From: Deinococcus deserti VCD115
GTDB taxonomy: Bacteria > Deinococcota > Deinococci > Deinococcales > Deinococcaceae
Length of the DNA: 64,000 bases
NCBI RefSeq assembly: GCF_000020685.1
Contig: NC_012529.1
Location: 124,001-188,000 of the forward strand
Direction of reading: 5' to 3'
Below the pieces are notes generated by a model. The model was not told where the DNA came from, did not search any database, and worked only from the letters and a program-made list of their open reading frames with translations. This document shows positions 1 to 8,574 of the stretch, in pieces. Every line of letters starts with the position of its first letter. The stretch's first letter is position 1. Position numbers and translations under genes: made by a program.

Positions 1-432
1 CGCGCCGGGGACGCCACGTTCGCGCTGGTCGGGATTGTCGACCGGCTGGACCAGACGCCGGACGGGCTGACCGTCACCGATTACAAGACCGGGTCGTACG
101 TCAGTAAGGTGGTGTTTGAAGGCGTGATGAACCTGGAAGTGCAGCTCCCGCTGTACATGGAAGCCCTCGGAGCGGCGGGTGGCCGGTATTTGAGCATCGA
201 GAATGCGGAGAACCTGCCGGAGGCGGCGGGACCCGCAGCGGAAAGCCCGAGGAAGAGTTACCGCTGGGCTCAGCACCAGGCCAAGGTCAGCCTGTTCCTG
301 GAGAACCTGGCCACGGCGCTGGCGCAGGGCAATGTGGCGCCCAGTCCGGACCATAAGCGCGAAGCGTGCGCGTACTGCGCGGTCCAGCCGGTGTGCCGCG
401 ACCGGGGCCGGGTCGCCGAGGTGGGCGCATGA
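1..432 (+). CDS. addB: AddB-like nuclease subunit, C-terminal part (cut by window edge)
   Basis: The frame is open from the first base, so the start lies outside the window. The visible 143 residues have the PD-(D/E)XK nuclease pattern: GIVDRLD, then TDYKTGS, then a QLPLYMEAL helix. Near the end comes a cysteine set (CAYCAVQPVC) like the iron-sulfur staple of AddB and related RecB-type nucleases. The stop TGA shares ATGA with the ATG of the addA-like reading frame at 429, as expected of an addB-addA operon. The product would be the nuclease/scaffold subunit of a double-strand-break resection complex that degrades DNA ends and loads RecA. The assignment rests on the nuclease end and the neighbour only; another RecB-type nuclease is possible. 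Confidence 0.75.
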   Translation, partial: RAGDATFALVGIVDRLDQTPDGLTVTDYKTGSYVSKVVFEGVMNLEVQLPLYMEALGAAGGRYLSIENAENLPEAAGPAAESPRKSYRWAQHQAKVSLFLENLATALAQGNVAPSPDHKREACAYCAVQPVCRDRGRVAEVGA

Positions 433-3400
433 CCGGCGCAGGGGCCCTGCAGGACGCGGCCGGATTCACGCCGGCACAGGCGCAGGCCATTTTCTCCCCG
501 GGCAGCGTGGCCATCTCGGCCGGCGCGGGAAGCGGGAAAACCCGGGTGCTGGCGGAACGGATTCTGAATCTGGTGCAGTTGGGCGTGGATCCTGGGCAGA
601 TCGTGGCCGTGACGTTCACTGAAGCGGCCGCTGCTGAACTGCGCGAGCGCATCACCCGTTTCGTGGAAGCGCGGGCGGAAGCGCAGGGAGGCGAATGGCT
701 CGGCGCGCTGGCCAGCCTGCCCCTGATGCAGGTCAGCACCATCCACGGTCTGTGCGGACGGGTGGCCCGCTAGCATCCGGTCGAGAGCGGTGCCGGCCTG
801 ACGTTCGAGGTGCTCGACGACATCGAAACCAAAGCCTGGGTGGACGAGCACCTCGCCCCGGTGCTGGCGGAACTGCCGGTGGAACTCCTGCTCGCGGTGC
901 CTGGCAAGATCCGCAGCGAGGTCCTGAAGAAACTGCTGGATGACCCGACCAGTGCCGAGGAAGCCCTCCGGGTAGGGGGCAGGCTGGCGCGGATGGACGC
1001 TTCAGAGCGGGCCCGGCGCGCCTGGCAGGCTGTGACCAAGGAATGGAATGAGGCCGCCGGCGCCCTGGCCGGGCTGGGCGGCCCAGCGGGTGATGAGCTC
1101 GAGCGCTTCCGGCAGGCCGCTGTGCAGGCAGCGTCCTCGGCTCCGGTCCTGGGCGACGCCCTGCGGGCGGTCCGCCGCGCCCTGGATGGCCACAAAGGCA
1201 CCATCGGCAAGGGCTGGAACAAGGACCAGAAAGCAGCCACCCACGCGGCCCTGAAAACCCTGAAAGCCCTGGCCGCGCGCCACGACCTGCTCGGAGAAAG
1301 CACGCCTGACTCTCAGGCTCATGATGAGGCGGTCCTGGCGCTGGGTGCCCTGTTCGCCCATGTGCGCCAGCGGTTTGCGGAACTCAAGGCGGAGCAGGAG
1401 ATCGCTACCTTTGCGGACCTGGAAACGTACGCGGACACGGCTCTCCAGCAGGCCGCGGTCCAGGCGTACTACGCCGACCGCTGGACACACCTGCTGATTG
1501 ATGAAGCTCAGGACACCAACCCGGTGCAGTGGCGCATCCTTTCCGCTCTGGCAGGATCCGGAGTGAACCTCACGGTCGTGGGGGACGAGAAGCAGTCGAT
1601 CTATGCGTTCCGGCGCGCTGACGTGGAGGTGTTCCGCGCGGCGCAGACCGAGGTGCAGGCTCGGGGCGGGAGTGTCATTCCGATGGGAATGTCCTTCCGG
1701 ACGCATGCCGGTCTGGTTTCGGCGATCAACACCTACTTCGAGAACCTGATGCAGGGGCCGGACATGGACCGGCCTACCGCTGCGCGTTTTGAACCCCTTA
1801 CCGCCTTCCGGGCCGAGTCCCCGTCAGGGAGCGACACCGCTTGCGTGGAACTGCACGCCCTACAGGGGGAAGACGAAGCCACGCTGCGGGCCGCGGAAGC
1901 GGCTTACCTGGCGGGCCGGATTCAGGCCCTGCTGCTGGCCGGCCAGCCGGTGTACGACCGGGCATTGAACGGGACCCGGCCCTTGCGGCTGTCTGACATC
2001 GCTCTGCTGTACCGGGCGCGCACCCATCAGCAGGTCTACGAGAATGCCCTGGCCGCCGCGGGCCTGCCGTATGTCGTTCATGGAGGCCGTGGGCTGTACG
2101 ACCGTCCAGAAGTGCTCGACGCGACCAACCTGCTGCAGGCAGTGGCGGACCCGACGGCGGACGTCTCGCTGGTGGCGGTGCTGCGCGGACCGCACGTCCA
2201 CTTGACCGACCAGATCCTGCTTGACACGGCGCAGCGCCGGCAGGACGGGGAGAGCTTCTGGACGGCGGCCGGCCGCAGCGCTCACCCGGACGTTCAGGCG
2301 GCGGTGGCCTGGATCCGGGAATTGCGTGCGGCGAGTGCGCGGCTGAGTGCTTCGCAGCTGCTGATGGACGCAGACGCCCGCACCGGAGCGCTGCTGGTTC
2401 ACGCGGCCCAGCCGGACGGTCCGCGCCGATTGGAGAACGTCCGCCGTTTTCAGGCGCTCCTGCGGGCCTGAGCTCAGGAGGGTCTGCGGGACGTGGTCAG
2501 CGTGGCCGACCACCTGAACCGGCTGGCGCGGCTGAGCGCCCAGGAAGCGGAGGCCATCAGCCCGCTCCCGGACGCGGTGCAGCTGATGACCATCCACGGC
2601 AGCAAAGGCCTGGAGTTCCCGGTGGTGATCATCGCTGACGTCCTGCGGCAGGGCGGGGGGCGCACGCCGCCGGTGCGCTTTGATGTCGAGCAGGGTGTGG
2701 CCCTGCGGCTGCCGCTGCTCGAAGGGGACGCCCCGGAATGGACCGCCCTGGAAACCCTGGCCAAAGAGCAGGAAGGAAGTGAGGCAGAGCGGGTGGCGTA
2801 CGTCGCCTTTACCCGCGCGGCTGATCTGCTGATCCTGAGTGCCACCGGTGGGGACAAGGGGAAGGCTCAGGAGCGCTTCGCCGCTTTCGTGGCCTCTCTA
2901 CCTGAAGAGGGTGTGGAACGGCAGTACCTGACGCCGCAGGACGTGGTCCCGGTGGCTCCGCTGCCCCTGCGTCTGGACGGAGCCCGGCTCATCCTGGAGG
3001 TCAGGACCGGCCCGGGCGTGGTCCTGCCGGGCAGCCTGCCGGTGACGAGCCTGGGAACGTACCTGCAGTGCCCGCGCATGTTCGCCTACCGGCACCTGGA
3101 AGGACGCCTGCCGCTGGCCCAGCTCTGGAGCGAGCGGCAGGCGGAAGAGGCGAGCAACCCCGAACGCCGCGCGGCTGGACGCCAGATTGGTGACGCGGTT
3201 CACCGGGCGCTTGAACACGGCTGGACGGCCAAAGACATGCAGGAGCGCCTGCCCTACTTCAGTGAACCGGACCTGAAGACCGTGATCGGGTTGGTGCAGG
3301 CTATGGAAGGGGAGACCTACGCGCCGCTTCATGGCCGCACGTTTGAGCGCGAGCGGCCCCTCCAGGTCACCATCGGGCCGGTCACGTTCGAAGGCATTGT

Positions 3401-3713
3401 CGATGCCTACGACCGGGAGCAGCGGCTGGTGCTTGATTACAAGACAGACCGCGAGGTGCACCCGGAGGATCATCTGCCGCAACTCGCCCTGTACGCGCAC
3501 CACCTGGGCGCGCGAGAAGCCGCGCTGGCCTACCTGCGGCACAAGCGCCTGCACCTGTTTGGCCCGGAAGACCTCGCCCGTGGCCTGGACACTGTCCATG
3601 CGGCGGTCACGCGCCTCACGGCCCTTGACTTCTCCCCGACGCCAGATCCTGTCACGTGCAAGCGGTGCGCCTTCAAGGGGGTCTGCGACGCCGCCATCCG
3701 CGCGTCACCGTGA
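429..3713 (+). pseudogene. addA: AddA-type UvrD-like helicase/nuclease with two in-frame stop codons
   Basis: One reading frame runs from ATG 429 to TGA 3711-3713 (about 1,094 codons) but is broken by TAG at 771-773 and TGA at 2469-2471. All three pieces are in the same frame, so these are nonsense changes, not frameshifts. The full SF1 helicase set is still readable: Walker A GAGSGKTR, motif Ia TFTEAAAAEL, DEAQDTNPVQW, GDEKQSIYAFRRAD, MTIHGSKGLEFP and VAYVAFTRA. The C-terminal nuclease is also intact (FEGIVDAY, LDYKTDRE, QLALYAHHL, CKRCAFKGVC). AddA is the motor/nuclease subunit of AddAB. The first stop falls between motif Ia and the Walker B region, so the first fragment has no complete ATPase. 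Family comparison suggests a sense codon was lost at each site; readthrough or sequencing error cannot be excluded. Confidence 0.85.
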
Positions 3714-3768
3714 CCTGGCTGGGATCGCCGCCCTTCGCTGACGTCTTCACCTGCTCCCTGGAGTGCCT

Positions 3769-4308
3769 ATGAGTGACCTTGAACTGAACGACACTGTGCT
3801 CCTCACACCGCACGCTCCCACGCCGTACGCGGCGGCCGCCCTGGACTTTCTGGCCGAGGAGGGATTCCGGCCCTCGCTGGATGACGATGGGGACGTGCTC
3901 TTCAAGTACGAAGGCAGTCTCTACCTGCTGGTGACCGCCAGTAACGAGCCGACCGTGCTGACTTTACTTCTGCCGTACTTCTGGCCACTGGATGACGCGG
4001 CAGAGAGGGAGCGGGCGCTTGAAGCAGCGATGTACGCGCACCGGAACGTGCGCATCGGACGGGTAACCGTCCTGGAGGAGAATGTCACGGCCAGCGTGAA
4101 CGCGTACCTGCCGGACGACTCCTCGTTCCGGGCCGTGCTGCTCAGCAGCCTCGAAGGCCTGGTGTGCTGGTGCTGGCCGCCGAGTGACGGCCATGGCGAT
4201 GAGAAGACGTGGGATTTGAGGTGGGATTCTTGTTTCCCTGATGTTTTATGTCGGGCCGCACCTGCGGCCCGGCACCCACGTGTTTTTTCGCTGGGTGCCC
4301 CGGAGTGA
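3769..4308 (+). CDS. YbjN-like domain protein, C-terminus probably frameshifted
   Basis: The start is ATG 3769 because GGAG lies five bases upstream; a GTG two codons earlier is less well placed. The first 130 residues are acidic with alternating strands (FKYEGSLYLLV, then RNVRIGRV, VNAYLPDD), resembling the YbjN / type III secretion chaperone-like fold of about 140 residues. The last 45 or so residues do not look like that family and run through two GC-rich hairpins at 4252-4299 that resemble a terminator. Removing one base near 4161-4166 would give an ending of ...LEGLVLVLAAE and a stop at 4185-4187, upstream of the hairpins. The gene therefore may carry a one-base insertion. YbjN proteins are thought to act as chaperone-like or regulatory factors; no specific role can be read here. 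Confidence 0.6.
   Translation: MSDLELNDTVLLTPHAPTPYAAAALDFLAEEGFRPSLDDDGDVLFKYEGSLYLLVTASNEPTVLTLLLPYFWPLDDAAERERALEAAMYAHRNVRIGRVTVLEENVTASVNAYLPDDSSFRAVLLSSLEGLVCWCWPPSDGHGDEKTWDLRWDSCFPDVLCRAAPAARHPRVFSLGAPE
4252..4299 (+). terminator. Tandem hairpins, probable terminator of the YbjN-like gene
   Basis: A 9-bp perfect stem with a CC loop (4252-4260 with 4263-4271) is followed directly by an 8-bp stem GGCACCCA/TGGGTGCC (4271-4278 with 4292-4299) whose loop holds six T's. The hairpins overlap the tail of the reading frame, which supports a frameshift there. Confidence 0.5.
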
Positions 4309-4627
4309 CAGTAAGTTCTGGCGAAAACGCTTGTAGCGCCTGCTGCTCCAGGGGCCGAGTCATCGCAGGCCCGAAAGCTGAAATCTTTCCAAACGTCCGA
4401 ACGGCGTTCGTCCCTGATCCTTGGGCGGCCCATTGTCCATCAGGAGCAGAGCAGCAGGCGATGACGCACGTTTCAGAGGAGCCCCGCACAGTTCTTGTCC
4501 ACTGCCCGGTTCCACCTGGTGTTGTGCGGGAGTTCGCCCAATGCCCGGGCCTCGTCCGCTGTCGTGAACAGCCCATCGGCCATGGGGCGGCACGTAACAA
4601 CCAGGTCTGCCTGATGGCCTGTGGGCC
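4309..4627. other. No confident gene; possible minus-strand coding remnant
   Basis: No intact gene is visible between the YbjN-like gene and the IS. One minus-strand frame around 4480-4590 reads like protein (ADGLFTTADEARALGEL, then TRWNRAVDKNCAG) before a stop, and could be a degraded gene. I do not recognise its family. Confidence 0.3.
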
Positions 4628-4657
4628 TGGCCCGATATTGCGTAGCTGAAGTTAAGC
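4628..4657 (+). repeat. Left terminal inverted repeat of the IS3-family element
   Basis: Reading inward it begins TGGCCCGATATTGCGTAG and pairs with 5834-5863 at 25 of 30 positions. The orfB stop codon lies inside this repeat, as is usual for compact IS elements. Confidence 0.85.
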
Positions 4658-5455
4658 AGCTGTAGCTTGGCGTTCGAACTCCAGGGGCGTCAAGTACCCA
4701 AGAGACGAGTGACGACGCTGACGGTTGTAGAAGACCTCGATGAATTCAAATACGGCTTGTCGGACCACGTCCCGGGTCTCAAAGATGGTGTCCTCCAGCA
4801 ACTCCCTTTTCAGGGAGCTGAAGAAGCTTTCCACCACGGCGTTGTCCCAACAATCCCCCTTACGACTCATACTGCCCCTGGCCCGCATGCGGGCCAGTTC
4901 TGCCTGAAAGATGCCACTCGCGTATTGACTGCCCCTGTCGCTGTGATGAAGGAGGCCTGGTGGCGGAAGACGTCGGCCAGCAGCCATCTGAAGGGCCGCC
5001 AGTGGCAAGGTGGCTGGCATCTGCATGTCCATCGCGTAACCCACCACGGCTCGCGAATGCAGGTCTAAGGTGACTGCGAGATACAGCCAGCCCTCTTTCG
5101 TGGGCAGATACGTCAGGTCCAACGCCCAGACCTGGTTCGGCTGCGAGACCTCGAACCGCCGCTCAAGCAGGTTCGGGCAGACGGCCATGGTGTGACTGCT
5201 CTCCGTGGTCCGCACCCAGCGGCGCTTTCCCTTGGCCCGCAGACCACTGGCACGCATCAGACGCGCCACCCGCTTGCGGGACACGCGCACTCCTCCAGCG
5301 TGCAACTCCGCGTGAATGCGTGGCGCCCCATAGCGGCGTTTACTACGTTGATGCACTTCCTGGATGCGCTGCTCGAGCAGCGCATCCTCTTCCTTGCGGT
5401 CGCAGATCGGCCTTCTTCGCCAGCTGTGGTACCCGCTCACCGAGACCTCCAGCAC
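4652..5455 (-). CDS. IS3-family transposase OrfB (DDE integrase domain)
   Basis: This 267-residue frame has the rve integrase core of IS3 transposases: an HTH_21-like region (KRRYGAPRIHAEL), WALDLTYLPT with the first Asp, HSDRGSQYAS with the second, and the Glu in VVESFFSSLKREL. A typical IS3 ending (GYLTPLEFE) closes the protein. The GTG at 5455 is only the first start-like codon. The same frame is open back to the slippery site at 5548-5554 and reads convincingly as family sequence there (RYEFIQDQRPEYRLDLLCR), so the working enzyme is most likely the OrfAB fusion made by -1 frameshifting. It catalyses cut/copy-out transposition of the element. No inactivating change was seen. Confidence 0.92.
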   Translation of the reverse strand: MLEVSVSGYHSWRRRPICDRKEEDALLEQRIQEVHQRSKRRYGAPRIHAELHAGGVRVSRKRVARLMRASGLRAKGKRRWVRTTESSHTMAVCPNLLERRFEVSQPNQVWALDLTYLPTKEGWLYLAVTLDLHSRAVVGYAMDMQMPATLPLAALQMAAGRRLPPPGLLHHSDRGSQYASGIFQAELARMRARGSMSRKGDCWDNAVVESFFSSLKRELLEDTIFETRDVVRQAVFEFIEVFYNRQRRHSSLGYLTPLEFERQATAA

Positions 5456-5511
5456 CCGGCACAGCAGGTCCAGGCGGTACTCGGGGCGTTGATCTTGGAT
5501 GAATTCATACC

Positions 5512-5811
5512 TCAGCGTGTGGTTTCTTTGGCGAAGAAGGCTGCCGCCTTTTTTAGGATCTCGCGCTCCTGTCGCAGGATTTCGTTCTCCTTGCGAAGCC
5601 GTTGTATCTCCTGTTGCTCTGGAGTGAGGAGCTGTTTGCCCTGACCAGGGAATGCCAACTCGCCCTTCTCCTGCTCAGCATTCATCCATTTGCGCAGCAG
5701 GGAGCTGTTGATGCCCAGGTCACGCGCGGTGCCCGACAGGTTGCCGCTCGTTCGAGCAAGCTGCACTGCGTCTCGCTTGAACTCGGCGGTGTGGATTCTG
5801 CGATCAGTCAT
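5512..5811 (-). CDS. IS3-family transposase OrfA (HTH, DNA binding)
   Basis: This 99-residue protein has the InsE/HTH_8 pattern of IS3 OrfA: RRIHTAEFKRDAVQLA, then LSGTARDLGINSSLLRKW as the helix-turn-helix, then a leucine-rich coiled coil (IQRLRKENEILRQEREIL). Translation ends at TGA just after KKAAAFFAK, or shifts -1 at the AAAAAAG heptamer to produce OrfAB. OrfA binds the terminal repeats and moderates transposition. Length is normal for the family. Confidence 0.9.
   Translation of the reverse strand: MTDRRIHTAEFKRDAVQLARTSGNLSGTARDLGINSSLLRKWMNAEQEKGELAFPGQGKQLLTPEQQEIQRLRKENEILRQEREILKKAAAFFAKETTR
5548..5554 (-). promoter_or_regulatory. Programmed -1 frameshift slippery site in the IS
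   Basis: On the minus strand the heptamer AAAAAAG lies near the end of orfA. Codon phases of orfA and orfB differ by -1, and the orfB frame is open from this point on, so slippage here gives a continuous OrfAB. Confidence 0.8.
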
Positions 5812-5833
5812 GATGGTGCCTCCTATCGTGAGG

Positions 5834-5863
5834 GCTTATCTCCATCTACGCCATATCGGGTCA
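5834..5863 (-). repeat. Right terminal inverted repeat of the IS3-family element
   Basis: On the minus strand it begins TGACCCGATATGGCGTAG and ends TAAGC, matching the left repeat at 25 of 30 positions. It lies just upstream of orfA and probably overlaps its promoter. Confidence 0.85.
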
Positions 5864-6240
5864 TCCTCATTCGACAGGTGGACGTCAATCACGTTACTGC
5901 CCTCCGGCAAAGCTTCCCCTTATACGAGTGTGGTCAATTCCTCCCGCCTGAATACCTTCCCGGGTTCCTGTGGCATCACCTATACGATCTCAAACTCTTT
6001 CAGCGTGAAGGGCAGCGCGTGTCCCTGAAACAGCCCCTGCCACCGTTCGGGTTGCAGGGGCAATTAACCGCGCTTCACTTCCGCCGTTCCCTGCTGGTGG
6101 AACTGCACTTTGGTGCACGCGAGAAGGTCCGCGATGTCGAACGGTTTGATCAGATAGTCAGCCGCGCCCAGCGTCAGATAGCAGTTTTCCATTTCCTTAT
6201 AGGAAGGCCAGGAAGGGCATCGAAGGCCTCACGGGGGTAG
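5864..6240 (-). pseudogene. Decayed OmpR/PhoB-family response regulator, truncated by the IS
   Basis: A single minus-strand frame reads as the second half of an OmpR-type regulator. First comes the receiver end with its switch region (YLTLGAADYLIKPFDIADLL), then a linker, then the winged-helix part (ALPFTLKEFEIV, then EPGKVFRREEL, then GSNVIDVHLSN). Three in-frame stops (TAA, TAG, TAA) interrupt it and the frame runs into the IS right end where LR..KL should follow. The upstream receiver portion is also disturbed (…PSYKEMEN follows an apparent deletion). The rest of the DNA-binding domain is not found across the IS. This was once a two-component regulator and is now dead; its sensor kinase is not in this neighbourhood. 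Confidence 0.8.
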
Positions 6241-6260
6241 AGCACCTCTTCTAAGTTACA

Positions 6261-6280
6261 GTGCTGTTTTTAGCACTAAT
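6261..6280 (+). repeat. Small hairpin containing a 14-base motif repeated at 11595-11608
   Basis: GTGCT-GTTTTT-AGCAC forms a 5-bp hairpin, and TTTTTAGCACTAAT (6267-6280) recurs exactly at 11595-11608. The shorter GCACTAAT is also seen near 16742. All three copies are intergenic. The function is unknown. Confidence 0.35.
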
Positions 6281-6447
6281 ACAATTCTTTGAACCGGCGA
6301 CCGCCCACGTCCCCCACGTTCGGCGCGCCGGAACGCGACGTGGAAGCCCTTCACTGCCCGGATCGCGTGGCTGCGCGTCTCCTGCCGCAACTCGATGACC
6401 AGGGAGCGCCTACGGCAAGCCCTGCCGTGTAACTTCAGGGAAGAGTA

Positions 6448-6552
6448 CTACAAGAAGTGCGCCCCGGTTCCCGCTTGGCCGCTGATCTGCTCCAGGACCC
6501 TGACGGTTTCGTGGGCGCGCCGGGCCAGGTCGTCGCGGTCAAGTGCGGTCAT
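6448..6552 (-). CDS. 34-residue small ORF coupled to the phosphatase gene
   Basis: Its ATG (6552-6550) overlaps the phosphatase stop as ATGA, so ribosomes could pass straight on. The peptide (start MTALDRDDLARRAHETVRV, ending GTGAHFL) is charged and helical-looking. It may be a real small protein or the stump of a longer gene cut by the decay of this region. No family is recognised. Confidence 0.4.
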   Translation of the reverse strand: MTALDRDDLARRAHETVRVLEQISGQAGTGAHFL

Positions 6553-7043
6553 ACGGGTCTCCCCTGCGTGCCGGGTGGCGTGGTCTCATGGGCCTCAGTT
6601 CCAGCCATCCAACGCACGAACTCCTCCTGGGCCCGGGTTTCGATCGCTCCGGGTCGCACACTCCGGACCGCCTGCACGGCCGCCGCAGGTGGGACGCCCA
6701 ACACCGTCAGCACCGCCCCGGCCATCATGCCGGAGCGACCGAGCCCGCCACGGCAGTAGACTGTGACGGTTTCCCCGCTTTCGACGCGGCGTGCCAGCTC
6801 CTGAGCAAACGTCAGCGCGGCTTGCCGGGTGTCGTGGCCCTCCGGCGCCGTCACATCCCGGATGGGATAGTGCAGGTGGTTGACGCCACAATGCTGTGCT
6901 GCCTGGCTCAAGTGATCCAGCGGCACCCTGAGGGCCGCCATCTCGTCCACTTCAGTAAATCCTGCCAGGGTGGTGGTTCCTAAAGCCCGGAGCCGATTCA
7001 GGTCCGTTTGCATATCGCGGGCGTGGACCACCCGGAAGCCCAC
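6549..7043 (-). CDS. Dual-specificity/CDKN3-like protein phosphatase
   Basis: The protein has the cysteine phosphatase signature CRGGLGRSG (C-x5-R-S) near residue 97, with an upstream aspartate-bearing loop (YPIRDVTAPEG) that would supply the general acid. It is predicted to hydrolyse phosphotyrosine or phosphoserine/threonine esters in the cytoplasm. The start is uncertain. GTG 7043 opens the frame chosen here, but residues that look homologous (LRITFLPGKCGP) lie upstream in the same frame back to CTG 7082, with no ATG or GTG before a stop. The true N-terminus may use a rare start, or the gene may carry a 5' frameshift. It is followed by a tiny overlapping ORF and sits at the edge of the decayed region. 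Confidence 0.75.
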   Translation of the reverse strand: MGFRVVHARDMQTDLNRLRALGTTTLAGFTEVDEMAALRVPLDHLSQAAQHCGVNHLHYPIRDVTAPEGHDTRQAALTFAQELARRVESGETVTVYCRGGLGRSGMMAGAVLTVLGVPPAAAVQAVRSVRPGAIETRAQEEFVRWMAGTEAHETTPPGTQGRPV

Positions 7044-7317
7044 CGCCGGTCCGCACTTTCCCGGAAGAAAGGTGATTCGCAGACTTCCTTTGGTGCCTGC
7101 TGGAAGCGTGACCCTTGGGGCCTGAATGGGGACATCGCACTCGTGACCTGAGACGGACGGTTAGACGGCTCGGTTCTGTGGTTGATCATGGACCCTCCGG
7201 AACGCTCGCCTGCAGGCGAGGGAAATCGTGGTGTGCCTGGAGTCGTGAGGTGCCCGGAATCAGCAAAGAAGGCTGGATCCTTCGAAATCCAACCCTTCCG
7301 CACCTGACCTCTGGTAA

Positions 7318-8574
7318 TTACTCGCGGTGTTTACTGCGGGCCCGGTTGTTGGCCTGGCTGACGGCGCGTTTGCGAGAGAGGGCGCTATCTCCAGCGTCCA
7401 GAGCCTTGTCCAGCAGGCGCAGGTCTTCTACTTCCTGGGCCAGCATCGGGGCGGGCAGGGGCGCAGACATCATCACGCCGTGGATGTCCCGGTAGCGCTG
7501 CCGCGCGGTGGTCCGGTCCCCACGGTCGATGGCCTCTACTGCCTCGCGCTTGTACCGCGCCGCCTGTAGCAGTGCCTGGGCTTCGAGCACCGCCGGGTCC
7601 TCCTGCAAGGTGTGGTACGCATCGGCCGCCATGACCGGTAGGTCAAGCTGGGCACGCAGCTTCCTTCGGGCTCCGTCAGTTCCAGTCCAGGCGAGGCGCA
7701 CGCGGGTCACGCCCACGGTCTGGCCGCCACGCTGTGGTTGAGGCGGAACGGTCAGGGTCGCGAGCACGTCCACCGGCTGACCCCCGACCAGGTTGGGCAG
7801 CTGGAGGCGCCCGAAGGAGTTGCGCTCGAAGTCGTTCAGGACGTCACTCACCAGCACGCCGTGTTCCGGGTTGGGCTCGAGCCCCAGACTGACTATCCGC
7901 CCCGTCGTGCGCGTCAGGCCCTGCAGTTCCTCCTCGAAGAAGGTCGGCAGACGCGAGGGATCCTCGACATGCTCGAAGTTGCCGTCCCCCGCGTTGGCGA
8001 TCGCCAGCAGCAGTTCCTCGTCGTAGTGGGAGCCCAGCCCGATGGTGGTGGTGCTGATGCCCCGCTCGGTCAGGCCGCGGACCTGCCGCGCGATCTCCCG
8101 CCGGTCGGTGACGCCCACGTTGGCCTGCCCGTCACTCAGCAGAATCACCCGGTTCAGGGCGCCGGGGGTCAGGTGCTGTGCGACCTGGGTGGCCCCTTCC
8201 AGCCACCCGCCGTGCAAGTTGGTGGATCCCCGGTCGTCGATCGTTCCGATCGCCTGGATGACCGCTTCGCGGCTGGTGGCGAGCTGACTGGGCACGATCA
8301 CGTCCACCCGGTCGTCGAAGGCGACGACACTGACGCGGTCGTCCGGTCTGGCCTGGCGGACGGCGGCGATGGCGGCCTGTTTGGCCATCTGCAGCGGCAG
8401 CCCACTCATGGAGCCGCTGCGGTCGATCACGAACGCCAGGTTGAGCGGTGGCCGCTGGGACACCTGGGTGGTGACGGGAGCCGGGTGGACGCGGATCAGC
8501 AGGGTGAGGGTGGTGGTCTGGCCGGCGGTCAGGCCGGCGCGCAGGGGGCGGAGCTCGATACGGGGCGTGGTCAT
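7318..8574 (-). CDS. VWA-domain protein with intact MIDAS metal site
   Basis: This 418-residue cytoplasmic protein (no signal or membrane segment seen) has a von Willebrand factor A domain from about residue 45. The MIDAS motif is DRSGSMS (D51), with the supporting threonine in DDRGSTNLHGG and the aspartate in LLSDGQANVG. The region after about residue 220 forms a beta-rich part and then a helical tail. The start ATG 8574 overlaps the upstream MerR-like gene as ATGA and has a strong GGAGG. VWA proteins bind partner proteins through a divalent metal. Tight coupling to a MerR-like gene suggests that the two work together, perhaps as regulator and effector. The substrate is unknown. Confidence 0.85.
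   Translation of the reverse strand: MTTPRIELRPLRAGLTAGQTTTLTLLIRVHPAPVTTQVSQRPPLNLAFVIDRSGSMSGLPLQMAKQAAIAAVRQARPDDRVSVVAFDDRVDVIVPSQLATSREAVIQAIGTIDDRGSTNLHGGWLEGATQVAQHLTPGALNRVILLSDGQANVGVTDRREIARQVRGLTERGISTTTIGLGSHYDEELLLAIANAGDGNFEHVEDPSRLPTFFEEELQGLTRTTGRIVSLGLEPNPEHGVLVSDVLNDFERNSFGRLQLPNLVGGQPVDVLATLTVPPQPQRGGQTVGVTRVRLAWTGTDGARRKLRAQLDLPVMAADAYHTLQEDPAVLEAQALLQAARYKREAVEAIDRGDRTTARQRYRDIHGVMMSAPLPAPMLAQEVEDLRLLDKALDAGDSALSRKRAVSQANNRARSKHRE

Larger units (their letters stand above)
4628..5863 (-). mobile_element. IS3-family insertion sequence, about 1,236 bp, apparently complete
   Basis: The element is bounded by imperfect 30-bp terminal inverted repeats (25 of 30 match) starting with TG. 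It carries orfA and orfB on the minus strand in -1 relative frames, with an AAAAAAG slippery heptamer in the overlap. Size, gene order and the DDE transposase are those of the IS3 family (IS150/IS407-like groups). The bases just outside are GCC on the left and TCC on the right, so there is no clean target duplication. The right flank is a response-regulator remnant and the left flank is unrelated, suggesting an IS-associated deletion or rearrangement. Confidence 0.9.
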
